Positions 46,701 through 51,070 of a stretch of 64,000 nucleotides of DNA are shown here, piece after piece. The DNA comes from JASJAR01 sp039198225. GTDB lineage: Bacteria; Pseudomonadota; Alphaproteobacteria; Rhodobacterales; Rhodobacteraceae. The position numbers and the translations under genes are program-made. Position 1 is the stretch's first letter; each line of letters begins with the position of its first letter. The notes beneath the pieces are model-generated. The model did not search any database. It was not told the origin of the DNA and worked only from the letters and a program-made list of their open reading frames with translations. The stretch lies in contig JBCCTQ010000009.1 of NCBI GenBank assembly GCA_039198225.1, forward strand, positions 59,415-123,414. The letters run 5' to 3'.

Positions 46701-47111
46701 GTTGACGAAGAAGACGTTCGACCCGGCGGTGGTGCCGTTCTTCAGAAGGTTCACCTGCCCGGCAATGGTCGATTGGCCGCCATTGACGATGTTGACCAGG
46801 GCGTTCGAGGCGCTTGGCTGGACCATGTTGACCGTATCATTGGTCAAAACATCGAATTGCGAGAATGAGTTAAACGCGGTCGTGCCGCGCAAGGTCCCTG
46901 TCGTGATGTCGATGGTCCGCGCCGACCCTGCCGCTCCGCTTGAATTTACCGTCGTCGCCGTGCTGCCATCGGTGACGATCTGAGCGTAGGCCGGAGCCAC
47001 TTGTAGGAGGGCAATGGCGGCCGCTGATGGAACGCCGACAGCGCGCCTCAGCCAGAGTGCGCGCCAGTTGTACCCCCGCCGCGTTCTGCGGCCAAATTCG
47101 TTATTCTTCAT
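28704..47111 (-). CDS. Giant two-partner secretion adhesin (filamentous-haemagglutinin type, 6135 residues)
   Basis: Very large TpsA exoprotein, one uninterrupted frame of 18.4 kb. Residues 1-43 are an extended, basic signal peptide ending APAYA. Residues about 45-300 form the haemagglutination-type secretion domain (NSFSQFDV, then FVNKNGFIVSASGVINAG in place of the usual NPNG motif). A long middle region (about 1000-3600) repeats a unit of roughly 60-70 residues of the form AGxxSGGxxAGFGGAVAVN. Charged, probably helical inserts occur near residues 3740-3830 and 4600-4720. Three exact 110-residue repeats span 5272-5601, and the C-terminus is acidic. I noticed no cysteine. Secreted through the TpsB encoded upstream; a role in adhesion or biofilm is inferred. 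It resembles LktA-type filamentous adhesins. Confidence 0.93.
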   Translation of the reverse strand: MKNNEFGRRTRRGYNWRALWLRRAVGVPSAAAIALLQVAPAYAQIVTDGSTATTVNSSGAAGSARTIDITTGTLRGTTAFNSFSQFDVLTNDTVNMVQPSASNALVNIVNGGQSTIAGQVNLLKNGTTAGSNVFFVNKNGFIVSASGVINAGQLTLSTPTQSVVDGLLAEADGSDTGTTNTAALFAGTEDLDASGSIEIYGVINAQRLELRAGARMLVDGRIVVEDTSGTGTVDPAVSTDGIEEASGVSVEGGVIRLFAGGDIDVGANADVSAKRGGGAGGSVQGASGANFTVAGGAEIDVSGTGSGAGGSVVFFGKNSAAFAETMRIDASATAGAGGFAALVSDGDLTVAGEIATGSTGSRAGALFVDAKTVTIDGALLTSGGDFGVTGDNRITVTGSVNTRHVAAGGDAEADASISESGDLILSAPDIDVEAGASLRADADNGNQGGLVALLARDRTEGVLWTFEGDDRQATIDIDQATLDGGAVLISAYAQSTNIFGDTEDSLNEYAANFESDQSYFEAYLDTVVDKIDTVLDRGLDAVNDLLIPLQVYSLTADAKITIDQSTINGDGNWKNLDISPTASFSGDLADNGRIGFDGLPLNEYELIADNPLELNNILLPAGWDPTNDAVFIQSHAATEVEIAPITMVLAVAVAVTDTDSQVKITDSNISSGAGDVSLFSTANENINVAIAPYVVAGLAGGVVFSTRDLKNQLLVDGGSINSGGAIDTGAYSGYQTNISNIADAYQDGWYAIAVTISISDGLTEAAVGGDLDAVGDITVDAESVLWEKTHVTNTLMGLNDPLRVALWNTTIGTKLAKVMEKATPKFLSSSTDEDKKPGSAGGFTLDLQWETLDTYASLGGDFRDLSNGEAVTALKSTDVRTLGAVGINSAYRFATVPEGGLGLTRNVQSAMGSLDFLTKKYAAALGVSQDELTSSFGKARFVNLSLSNLAGDTVAELGADTVVNAGSLDVDALTSYPSITPAEGIKDGWDSFGSQVAEFELPSVDPGSETTGDIEAPDLFTYIDPFFYVTSETKSKAIAPVAKGVESEQKQAIAISVNVFNTDNETTAAIRDGADVTLTGDLNVTALQEALNVHVANLPKKNPISSAKTEDSTGGAVILARSASLTEALIGDGAQISADDITVEADTDIVQINFSFAAASAKGSSINAAVAANVIESTTRARVSDTAILSGDQILIEAEDRSILWAIGGAVSKAQNEGFGGSGAVNFISRDVEAGIGSGNGALQGTAGTTRITAADLTVNARNNALDVAAAVAGSKVHGKIDDPDGDNDEPIMTPNALLSDDEQSAIAAQNNFQTPEDDAGTKKKTGWSASGSAAMNLVLENEMSAEVASNARIDLSGNLDITATNVSTSVTVAGSAATAKNADPSEKTNSLAGAIGVTYGGRDVTASLRGATVEAANVTVEADDQAMVVGVAAGGAKSSNADKTLAGSVTVIWLDGDTEAEIDAADVTVTGTARVEADDTSTTAGAAGAVSVNGSKTEGYGIGLAAAMNTVDRDTKASVEGGTTIDAASVIVRAQTTAEVYGIAATYGVGKTGAAGSVAVNTWTGGAIALIDGDADGRIEIDADTVTVAAEEDAEIWSLAGAISRGQSNAVGGAVAVNTIIGRTKAVAEYTDLVARTSTLTLDIDADATSYIGSLAAAGGAATTELGIGVGISANTITGGVTAGLTDSDVTDGGGVTLTADSDRDIRSLGGGVTAAGKTAAGFASTLNLILANDTLVDLDGTTIDATGALTARAENDGSIGSIAAAVSLSKNTAIGGAVTVNVATGSTKITAENADITAGGVTLNADDGTQIEALAGAASGSSRNAAGAAITANFIRHDTAIELTGTDIDTTATALAGLTAQATNTGTINTLAAGVGASGNTAITGSIAVGDIGNSARVAVAGGSYAGGDVELSATKTTDIDILAGAAAIGTGGSAFGAGVTVALIHGATTADLTTGSSFAGGDLSVTATNNQSIDAIAAAGAASGSTSIAGSLVYTQIGTAPTGGPSVDPMNGASASDPDPAQQAQDDSEGARDDAFTNVSNISGQSLAATLDAGDVTRARVELGAAAPVITGLEVKATEDATTRSLAGVLSGGTSAGFGAGFAVNLLFGETEAEVILPSGADLTFDAPVAITAEQSGTIETMTAAGAVAGGSTGAGSVVVNVMNREAFARLVTSSGSAAINTTGNALTVRADQSGTIKSLAGTVSGGGKAGFGGAVAVNVHSDDATAEIDGVSVVARQDAGSDGAVTVEALSDMEVDNFAAAAALGGKGAFGGSFAITVADGETSARAANGTIEAGNVTVNADADMDLQAIAGSVAAGGAAAAGLGVVTNISRLDVDTDVDAMQIYATGNARIAANAGTVLSGLAVSGALSGSVSVTGSAVANTSENTVDATISGGGFVIAGGTALLEAIAETEIGLKGGSDEDPGMSLSFSKAGAVGVGASVAVNLSANEAEAKVTDGGALIGSGHGTLTDASGRTHRGTAVIAEAATDIDMVTATGSVGGSVGATSVFSFNTADDSAIVQIGEGTDLTGGSVGGAISLEDLALLEQSGANGGQNATLLSDTETSITTVTASVGVGGTAGVGAAAATNLVTSSAETRVQAGSVGAANATDVTANNSTDITTVVAGLGGGYVGVSASAGVSILEGSSLVLVEGAQIRAGDIDVGATGANDVTIAATNEMDIETYVGGAAGGAVGAAGAVGVTVAGGSAKVEIDTATGADNATSRVEALDDVSIAATTDIDGDSFAASGAGGLFGLALSGNVTLVESTTAVDIGAGQAIEAGNDLSITADELVVLNGIAGGVGAGVVGVGASLDYARFNGATRVVIGAQTDLTATRNVNIRAKAKRTIDSKVAVGSAGALAAAAAISVVEMGGETSDSDRDSLTADVQTELASDQSGGSDTGSGGELVDYSGGSDGQSRAVSARQGVTVDATSLSDGASLAFGDGATVQAGGNVELYADGDVGVSQFAGALSVSGIGVSSGTAVSNVANGAAISFGNNVSILSDANIDVAARTGNSAGDTIDAQAATIAGSAFAGAGVGVVVAKSDSTAAIDAGSGLVLAGQGNSAGAITVTAEREDVVRADVFNFTLSGLYGAGAAVATADNTGTVRIALAGGSSARVAGDSFTLGANDSSAVVATGIGSTLGALGGLNGVVVTADADVTSTVSIGATNIDASTIAISNEATTRSDADAAGVAAGAFAVGASVAYAETDADLSTTLTNVDAEGADISVKTELSDADGTNAKARARSASGGLVAGNGAEADARLDYTITTDVSGDFDATDAIAINATADEASAEADASGVSGGVAAVGVVNARAGQSSGQTATVTTRVRSGTFFSDNVLQIGASNAPDFTAETVSGSGGVVSGSSSRADIDVRTETLTDIGQGGATTLSAFDLSVGATHQAALAGSLNNLSASAVGYSGARTTTDVDSDVETRLRGNVGILAENIQVTAANGVSRPEDGFNITSGSGGLFDVAAISSEINIDAETDLTINSGADILQTGDPDAPGEVLFAVTTDMDITDRLKLDAGGAIAVPIGNSTVKVNTNDATLTIGDADIRTVGDAVFVAGGDAYLKAESDAKSYGLAGAATANTEATYNADHRIVVNSGAFIEALGDVEFKAGHTTTGLQDVTVLAESRVFNKTAIPIPTDPKADAKADTASRIIIGSGAEVLAVEDIYLFAEAGGRNISGYGRGKDLYREVAAAIINGIGGLFGADEVSLDIESGSSTDNSNAGVTVNGDVRAGSRNQQILELAEDYTVLNSADENYDGITWSVAKDQILAQTLQDRIDELNGWINDPNLSQDSNAVIAWQAERSLLQTRMAGAGSTTVDIVTVNPVRAIEGNIEMRGDYVDGSGALTAPGDAQIRIQSFGEALLKIEGAYISPDEGGQILLNDVRVRSVADVNSQSSGGSGASFAFTDGESSAEPVISIEAYGQRGGVSQAGKGSINIVGDVANPRGSVAITTFKGDLDISADISGKSLFLTATEGSLVLGYIPGIREVGSTPEDQYRDYFNSAQDRYRSFLMSGTAIADQVNNGGKGFLLPTFTVRRSPGGLSAGRNIFISADTVNINGKIAAGRSQYDVNIGAGVTADIAALAGSTGRRVIYDPAGATPGNYQSTNITGDVRVSYNFDEGQLELDPVTVEGGSVEIFGDIISTGYGEIEALDGFGKINITSATTVPLVVNRLDLGAGVAGVEGLVRITDTSKTGGDGNALVTEFRRVGNAVQVVDSTTSSTTTDPDTGLTVTVPTNVVSSTVGRDGTYNPTANRDYITLSAEETVREWYKLRKVEVIIGIKGTRRRTSTSNTNISTSTLDLGLAPYVGASIGNYDYHVSGRRIGNTTETTIAERKTYDSVKWYKFGSGWQHFRTDYATTTTHLYTHRLKASYPIAISFAGADQGGLTVNATGNVIFADTVAAGIGTTSISSSQGSIFTAGKQVQLATADLTLSAAQGSITGIDGAFRIDQSVGAVLNATARDAINIREMQGDMNAGTISATGRSTSAGAASTGNVTLYAQGTINQASGGGISGMNIDVTAEEGGLGSATTAFAIDTDGGTLTARARGDVYIRETSGDLGLETVTSDFGSVTLYSAGRILDRNDVETEDFRKQSELEDLWFNDLGLVDTSAREAEQIAALEAERTHAYRIYWQDRDADGGAAQTFTLDSATETGLRNAGWTDDMVNRYVAERQALYDTWNLEVAFDAAYSYTANGAERAEVLDGIGWTARELTRSIREGLVRETGDTVVRVEDPNVVAAGNITLYADQGIGELLSNYTIAAGSSLTDADLAVLAAAEKDDITVLADESLEIRQLEDLDFAFTNIVDGVSQGTLTMVTNSNEIFSGAETAASIANISGPGDVQLRIDGEMRDARSGIAAITGQAIVLESGDFSSIGEEADPLTVNVLAGGSLTARAGVDAWIRATGALPISQIFAGGTAGIAASGAITDDVASGLPRVVADDIILSGATIGTAVNPLLVTQNDAAGSLQATTTSGDLYLATSGGATLTGLSSAASGGFEVAGDLAFDGTNVMGFATGSTFDLTLNGALDLSAANGTDVTGGTLNIRSVGSIGSNLSPFVTALSGLSFANIGSAATPLVVTNTGDLDLTLTQTGNDASDSYVSTTGTLTATNVNSIADVELQANIMDAGTIVADDVTLTANAGIGTASAVSVAASSLTATTGAGGINLALGSNIDIRGLTATSGAITVAGAGRTATLSGNVSTAGDVGFNLASLLGSGDIASGGGNVTLGISGLLDVDGTDVTSSGGNVAVTAGTMLWDNGSVNSAGGTLGLSTSGAMTLTGTDLASAGGDMTIGADGNFAATGSDFTAGAGTFGLTVGGNATYATGAISTDGTALNVDVTGNGDFTGAIITSAGGNVDIDVDGNAELANGSVNSGGGTLGISATGVLELTNNDLRSGGGDMTIASGTNFIALNSDLIAGAGVFDLTVGGNATYGSGTISTTGTALEMNVTGSGEFNSATLASAGGVVDLEFGGNAEFDNGSINSGGNTLGLSATGTLDLVNNDVRSGGGAMTIGSGGTFYALNSDLIAGAGVFDLMVGGNATYDSGTISTTGTTLDIDVTGNSAFTSATIASAGGNITMSSGGNATLTSVGVSSAGGAIDLTVGGNATMNAASEIDAGTGTLTADITGNAQLARLTTNNATDTALSVTVGGTLRAANSSLTMFTANADGALTTLRLGASAETGALGVKTAINRLDAEIASGDVHFNEADGITVERLIAAGSIDLFANGRTELRTVSAGGTATLSATGDLVADGATIDGNMINLFSFGGAIAGATGDRFNADTEAGANVRLFADGDITYGETAGDLILDFALSETGNLDLTGAASVTAGLLGTPGTLTLISNGNLSVERIGGTAVDLADEVGLELVEPGRYGVRVAQSPSQVTLTALPDGASLYLGYGSIRDRVVLGGDDIDAKLYDITPDDDIELTVTDGAGDFADLVNIDFVGDGDPIFTSDPFASARPELVDRDFTTGFVTLSNSKIGEGEITHTGPGLIGENVEIGGDVWFRQRTFDFLAINTFAGLDTDADAEAYATDPLEFIILDEFALQLEGALVLNRKRGGVSLNGGQGFGLAVGVETGILTSDFFIQGGEAGVTEDVEGEEEEWLIDVEELEDGDKEIVLPLITASAE
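30309..31298 (-). repeat. Three 330-bp tandem repeats inside the adhesin gene
   Basis: Copies at 31298-30969, 30968-30639 and 30638-30309, each exactly 110 codons and in frame. The anchor TCGCGTTGCC or TCGCATTGCC recurs at 30461, 30791 and 31121, exactly 330 bases apart. The two downstream copies are closer to each other than to the first. Degraded partial copies flank both ends. Confidence 0.92.
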
Positions 47112-47132
47112 ACTTTTTACCCATGTGGCAGC

Positions 47133-47155
47133 GCGGCCCGGGGGTCCCGGGCCGC
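47133..47155 (-). promoter_or_regulatory. Perfect 10-bp hairpin just before the adhesin start codon
   Basis: GCGGCCCGGG and CCCGGGCCGC are perfect complements around a three-base loop, ending 21 bases before the adhesin ATG and starting 16 bases after the end of the extended IalB frame. There is no T-run. It may act as an RNA-processing or translation-control element separating the adhesin cistron from the upstream genes. Confidence 0.65.
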
Positions 47156-47170
47156 AGGGCGTATTGAGCG

Positions 47171-47266
47171 TTATTGTCCGATAGTGGGATCGATCGCTTC
47201 GACACCGTCGGCGAAGGAGGCCGTCTCAACACGGAGAACGATCGGCTCTGCCGACACATCCATCCG
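47171..47266 (-). other. In-frame continuation beyond the TAA of the second IalB-like gene
   Basis: After the TAA at 47269-47267 the same frame stays open for 31 codons to a TAA at 47173-47171. It encodes RMDVSAEPIVLRVETASF then ADGVEAIDPTIGQ, which fits the missing last beta strands and helix of the IalB family (compare RPASDTGVLAFEASLLGV in the neighbouring IalB-like protein). The stop aligns with a Tyr of the paralogue, one base away from TAC or TAT. Confidence 0.65.
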
Positions 47267-47743
47267 TTAGCCGAAGAGGATCGCACCCTCTTCCTGCATC
47301 AAGGCGATCTCTTCTTTGTCGACCTGGATCGCGGCTTCGCAAAGCTCGCCAAGGCAGCGCTGCCAGACCATCGAACGCTGTTCGAGGTCCTCACGTCCGC
47401 CGATCCGGTAGACGGCACCGCCGGGAAGATAAGCGCCCATCGGCACTTGGGCGAGGAGGATCGCACCGCCCTCTTCGGCGGGAAGAGCGATGAAACGCGC
47501 GATCAATTGATTGGTTTCGCGGAGCGATTGCTCCTGCATCAGTCGGCATGCCGTGTCGCGCGTGGTGATAGCCTGGCACGTCACGAGCCAGTCGCCAAAG
47601 GAAGAATTGTTGGCGACGACGTCCGTGGTGGTCTCAGTCACGGCCGTTTCTGCATCGACGGCGATGTCTGCCTCAACGTCCTGGGCCATGGCGGTGCTAG
47701 CCACCAAGAGCGCGAACGCGGTTAGTCCTGCAAGTTTGGTCAT
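47267..47743 (-). CDS. IalB-family exported protein, C-terminus cut by an in-frame stop
   Basis: 158 residues as read. Signal peptide 1-22 ends STAMA. The IalB (invasion-associated locus B) domain begins at SSFGDWLVTCQAITTRDTACRL and contains MGAYLPGGAVYRIGG and the paired cysteines of QRCLGELCEA. It stops after GAILFG, before the conserved final strands; these are present in frame after the TAA. So it is either a recent nonsense allele, a base-call error, or a read-through. The ATG at 47743 is followed by a typical signal peptide, and the upstream extension to 47932 is rejected. It sits between the TpsB gene and the adhesin gene, suggesting an envelope role in that secretion system. Confidence 0.82.
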   Translation of the reverse strand: MTKLAGLTAFALLVASTAMAQDVEADIAVDAETAVTETTTDVVANNSSFGDWLVTCQAITTRDTACRLMQEQSLRETNQLIARFIALPAEEGGAILLAQVPMGAYLPGGAVYRIGGREDLEQRSMVWQRCLGELCEAAIQVDKEEIALMQEEGAILFG

Positions 47744-47882
47744 TTTGGGCCCCGAAAGGTTTCTGCTCACTCGGATTTGAATAAGCCGTTGGGCGGCAAT
47801 CCGGCCCAAATGTGGCGGGGCCGAGGCAATCGGCTTTTGGGACAATTTTGTTGCAAGTTTTTCGTGGTGAAACGTGGTTTGG

Positions 47883-47904
47883 CTGAGCGAACTGTCCCGC
47901 TCAG
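47883..47904 (-). other. Intercistronic hairpin after the TpsB gene
   Basis: CTGAGCG and CGCTCAG (seven perfect base pairs, eight-base loop), 44 bases after the TpsB stop codon, in the 204-base gap before the second IalB-like gene. No T-run. It could act as an mRNA processing or stability point. Confidence 0.4.
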
Positions 47905-47947
47905 ACCATCCCAAGACTAGGGCCGTCGCCAAAACGCCAAAATGGGA

Positions 47948-49465
47948 TCAAAAATCGTAGTCGATACCCACATAGGCGGTGACCGAGTCTGCCTCAAACC
48001 CGAGGGTATTTTTCAAAGGCACGCCGAGCATCACGAGACCGCGGGCGCGCCCGTCAAAATCGATCCGAACGCCGCCGCCAATTGACGCTAAGACGTCCTG
48101 CTCGGCGTCAAAACCGCCGGTATCTCGGAAGGGCACAACGACGCCCAAATCCGCAAAACCGAGCGGATTATATGTCAACTTGGGTTGGCTTTCAGACCGG
48201 TACGGGATCGCTCGCGAAACTTGGAGTTTCAAAAGCGCGCCGCTGTCGCCCGACCGCACATTGACCGGGTAGCCCCGCACGCTTGTCGCACCGCCCAACG
48301 TGAAGAGCCGGGAAACGGGAAGGTTCTGTCCTTCGGCGTATTGGAAATTCAGGTTGGCATCGACGAGAAGCTGCTCGCCGATGCGCCTTGCATAGCCGCC
48401 CGAACCAAACAGAAGGTAATAAAACCCCTCAGTTTCAGATACTTCCTGGCTATCGGCATTGCCGGCCTTGGCGCCAAAGCTCAAAGACGCATTCGACGTC
48501 GCGCCTTGCCAAACATGGGCGGCATTCACCACCAATTCGGTCAAGTTCTGACTTGAGAGGCTCGTCCCTTCGAGATCGCTGTCGCTCTGTTCATAGAGCG
48601 CGTTGATTTGCGCGACACCGTAGCTTGCCGGGCGCACCCGGAAGGGTTGGCTGTAGCCAAGTGAGCCCACTGCCGAGTTCGAGAGAATATCGACCGCCGT
48701 GAATGGCCCACCGATCACGCGGCTATTGGTGTAGGAGGCCGATGCCAAGATCCGTCCGCCCCGTCCGCCAATGGGGCGCGAATAGCTCGCCGAGCCAGAA
48801 TAGGCACCTGACGATGCTTGAAGCTGAAGATTGAGCGTATCCCGCCAGCCCGTCACGCTTGAAATCCGACCAAAGAGCGACCCTCTGATTTCGCCGGTCT
48901 CGGCCGAGCCGAAATTGTCGACCGAGCCAGTGAACTGGAAGCGGTCGGGCTCCTCACCCCGGATGACCGCAATTGTCGTGCCGGGTTCAGGACCGGGGCG
49001 GAATGAAAGGGTCGGTCGGATATCGTGGGCAATATCGAAGATCCGGAGATCTTGTTCGATGCTCTCGAAGTCGGGCTCCGTACCGGGTTCGATCTGAAGC
49101 GTTCGGGTTAGGAAGTCGTCTTCGGTCTGATCGAACCCTTCCACTTCGATGGACGACACGGTCGCCTCGACGAGTTCAATTTTGAGGACACCGTCGCGAA
49201 TTTCCTGCGGTGGAAGGATCGGGCGCGCTGTGACAATCCCGGCTTGGAGATAGCTCGCCTGGATTTCATCAAGTAGGTCTTGCAAATCGTTGAAACTAAT
49301 CGGCCTTCCCGTATAATCCGAAGCGATATCTTGAAGCTCGTCGTCCTCCAAATAGACGCTTTCCGAAAAGGCCACACCGTCGATTTCAAACGTCTGGGCA
49401 CCCACGCCGATCGGTGCAATGGCCGCGAGGGCCGCCAGCGTAAGGCAAGCCTTCCGGCCAATCAT
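47948..49465 (-). CDS. TpsB outer-membrane transporter (FhaC/ShlB/HecB family)
   Basis: 505-residue two-partner secretion pore. Signal peptide 1-23; then two POTRA domains (about 25-170, including GIVTARPILPPQEIRDGVLKIELVEATV) and a 16-strand barrel. The family motif LGGATSVRGYPVNVRSG marks the conserved loop that enters the pore, and the protein ends in Phe (YVGIDYDF), as outer-membrane barrel proteins do. It should export the 6135-residue adhesin downstream. The ATG overlaps the stop codon of the first IalB-like gene (ATGA). Confidence 0.94.
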   Translation of the reverse strand: MIGRKACLTLAALAAIAPIGVGAQTFEIDGVAFSESVYLEDDELQDIASDYTGRPISFNDLQDLLDEIQASYLQAGIVTARPILPPQEIRDGVLKIELVEATVSSIEVEGFDQTEDDFLTRTLQIEPGTEPDFESIEQDLRIFDIAHDIRPTLSFRPGPEPGTTIAVIRGEEPDRFQFTGSVDNFGSAETGEIRGSLFGRISSVTGWRDTLNLQLQASSGAYSGSASYSRPIGGRGGRILASASYTNSRVIGGPFTAVDILSNSAVGSLGYSQPFRVRPASYGVAQINALYEQSDSDLEGTSLSSQNLTELVVNAAHVWQGATSNASLSFGAKAGNADSQEVSETEGFYYLLFGSGGYARRIGEQLLVDANLNFQYAEGQNLPVSRLFTLGGATSVRGYPVNVRSGDSGALLKLQVSRAIPYRSESQPKLTYNPLGFADLGVVVPFRDTGGFDAEQDVLASIGGGVRIDFDGRARGLVMLGVPLKNTLGFEADSVTAYVGIDYDF

Positions 49466-49953
49466 TGTGTTTCCTCCAGAGCGGCCAAGGCACGGGTGAC
49501 ACCCAGGAGTGATGCTTCGAAAGCCAGTACGCCGGTATCGGATGCCGGTCGGTAGCGGATCTCAGCGCTCTGCCCTGCGCGCCAACCCGCCACCATCTCC
49601 TCGCTCATCGGCAAGACTGCCCGGCAGCCCTCTGCCTCGCAGGTCGTGAAAGTTGCGGGGTAAAGCGTCGTTCGACCGTCCGAAATAAAGAGCCCGGAGC
49701 CAAGATGTACACCGAGGGGCAACCGCATGACGAGAACCGTTCCTTCTTCGCCCGGCAACAATTGAAGTGTCCCGAGCCAGGTTTGGTCCGGAGCACTCAA
49801 AGTTTGGCCCGCAACGCAGCGGGCTTCCTCGCATTCTACTGTCCAATCGGCAAAAGACTGGCTTTCGGCCACCAACGGCCCAGCCAAGACGGCGAGGCCA
49901 AGCCCCGCGCCAAAAGTCCTGAGTTTCTTTCGCCCTAGCACCGCTCCGCCCAA
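49462..49953 (-). CDS. IalB-family exported protein (intact paralogue)
   Basis: 163-residue protein with signal peptide (to about residue 30, GPLVA) and an IalB domain: SFADWTVECEEARCVAGQTL, then LVMRLPLGVHLGSGLFI, paired cysteines in TTCEAEGCRAVLP, and a complete C-terminus ending LLGVTRALAALEETQ. The start is a TTG at 49953 with AGGAG five to six bases before it; a GTG four codons downstream has a poorer site. It is the first gene of the two-partner secretion operon and overlaps TpsB by four bases, which is strong evidence that it works with the secretion system, perhaps as a periplasmic helper. That role is inferred. Confidence 0.83.
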   Translation of the reverse strand: MGGAVLGRKKLRTFGAGLGLAVLAGPLVAESQSFADWTVECEEARCVAGQTLSAPDQTWLGTLQLLPGEEGTVLVMRLPLGVHLGSGLFISDGRTTLYPATFTTCEAEGCRAVLPMSEEMVAGWRAGQSAEIRYRPASDTGVLAFEASLLGVTRALAALEETQ

Positions 49954-50211
49954 GGCTGTCTCCTGTTGCGTTTTTCTTTACGTACAGCCCAGGTGTCGTA
50001 TCACCGACAAACCCGCATCGCGTCCAGCGGCAATATTGTGGCAAGGTCGGGCGAAACGCGACGTTGCGCCAGAGGCACATGCACGGGCGGCACTTATCCC
50101 CAACAATGAAGGCGAGCGGCGGGACGCGCGTGAACTAGAAAACGCACCTCCATCGGGCGGCGAGATCGTGCGCCGATCTAGCCAACAGAAATCATGAATC
50201 TTCCATTTGGT

Positions 50212-51066
50212 TTACGCATACCGAAATCCGGCCATTTCTGCGTGCCTGTGAAGCACCGGAAGGCCCATATCGATCACATCGTCGGGGTTCTCGGCAACCG
50301 GATGCCAGATGGCCAACGCCGAGGCGATCGCCGGATGGACATAGTTCATGCTTTCTAGTGTCGTGATCCCGTCGAACCCGGTCTCTAAAAGGGCTTTGTA
50401 AACCTCGCTCCATCCGATTGTGCCTGACCCGGGGGCACCGCGATTGCTTTCGGAGAGGTGCACGTATCCAAGGAACGGGCCGCAGTCACGGAAACCTTGG
50501 GCATAGGACACCTCTTCGATGTTCATGTGGTAGGTGTCGAGGTGAATGAAGACGTTATCGGCCCCTACCGCTTCGCAGTAAGCCCTGCCATCGGCGCCAG
50601 TATTCATGATGTGGGTCTCATAGCGGTTGCAGGGCTCGACCCCGAGTTTCAACCCAAGGGCCTTCGCGGCTTTCGCGGCGCGCTCAATGAAGCGGGCCGT
50701 GCCGTCGAATTCGTCCTCGGTGCGCGGCGCGCCCGAAACCTTGCCAATTGTGCCGTATGTCACTCCGGCAAGGGCAAATGCACCAACACCACTGGCAACC
50801 TTGAAAGCCGGATCAAGGAAGGCAAGGCCTGCGTCCGGGTCTGAAATCACGTCGATCTCCGGCGGTATGCCCAGCGAACATACAGGCGCAATGCCAGTTT
50901 CCTCGCAAAAGCTCCGCGTTTCGGCGACGTCGATCTCAGCGGGGTCGAGGAGCGGTATCTCAAGGGCGCGCACCCGATGGGCTTCGAACTTGGCGACGAG
51001 GCTCCGCATCTTTGACACATCCCACCTGGGCGCGGCGGCGAAGGTGTGAAGACCAAGTTGCGCCAT
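50212..51066 (-). CDS. Sugar epimerase/isomerase, TIM-barrel (tagatose/psicose 3-epimerase-like)
   Basis: 284-residue xylose-isomerase-like TIM barrel. Probable metal ligands are Glu150 (in VEPCNRYETHIMNT), Asp177 (HLDTYHMNIEE), His203 (YVHLSESNRGAPGSG) and Glu238 (TLESM), the arrangement of D-tagatose/D-psicose 3-epimerases. Last gene of the LacI-led sugar operon, four bases after the ATPase gene. It should act on the imported sugar or its oxidised form. The 258-base gap downstream (49954-50211) shows no feature I can support. Confidence 0.87.
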   Translation of the reverse strand: MAQLGLHTFAAAPRWDVSKMRSLVAKFEAHRVRALEIPLLDPAEIDVAETRSFCEETGIAPVCSLGIPPEIDVISDPDAGLAFLDPAFKVASGVGAFALAGVTYGTIGKVSGAPRTEDEFDGTARFIERAAKAAKALGLKLGVEPCNRYETHIMNTGADGRAYCEAVGADNVFIHLDTYHMNIEEVSYAQGFRDCGPFLGYVHLSESNRGAPGSGTIGWSEVYKALLETGFDGITTLESMNYVHPAIASALAIWHPVAENPDDVIDMGLPVLHRHAEMAGFRYA

Positions 51067-51070
51067 CGCC

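Noticed and set aside
47174..47725. 183-codon plus-strand frame over the interrupted IalB gene
   Set aside because: Antisense shadow; the minus-strand frame has signal peptide and family motifs.
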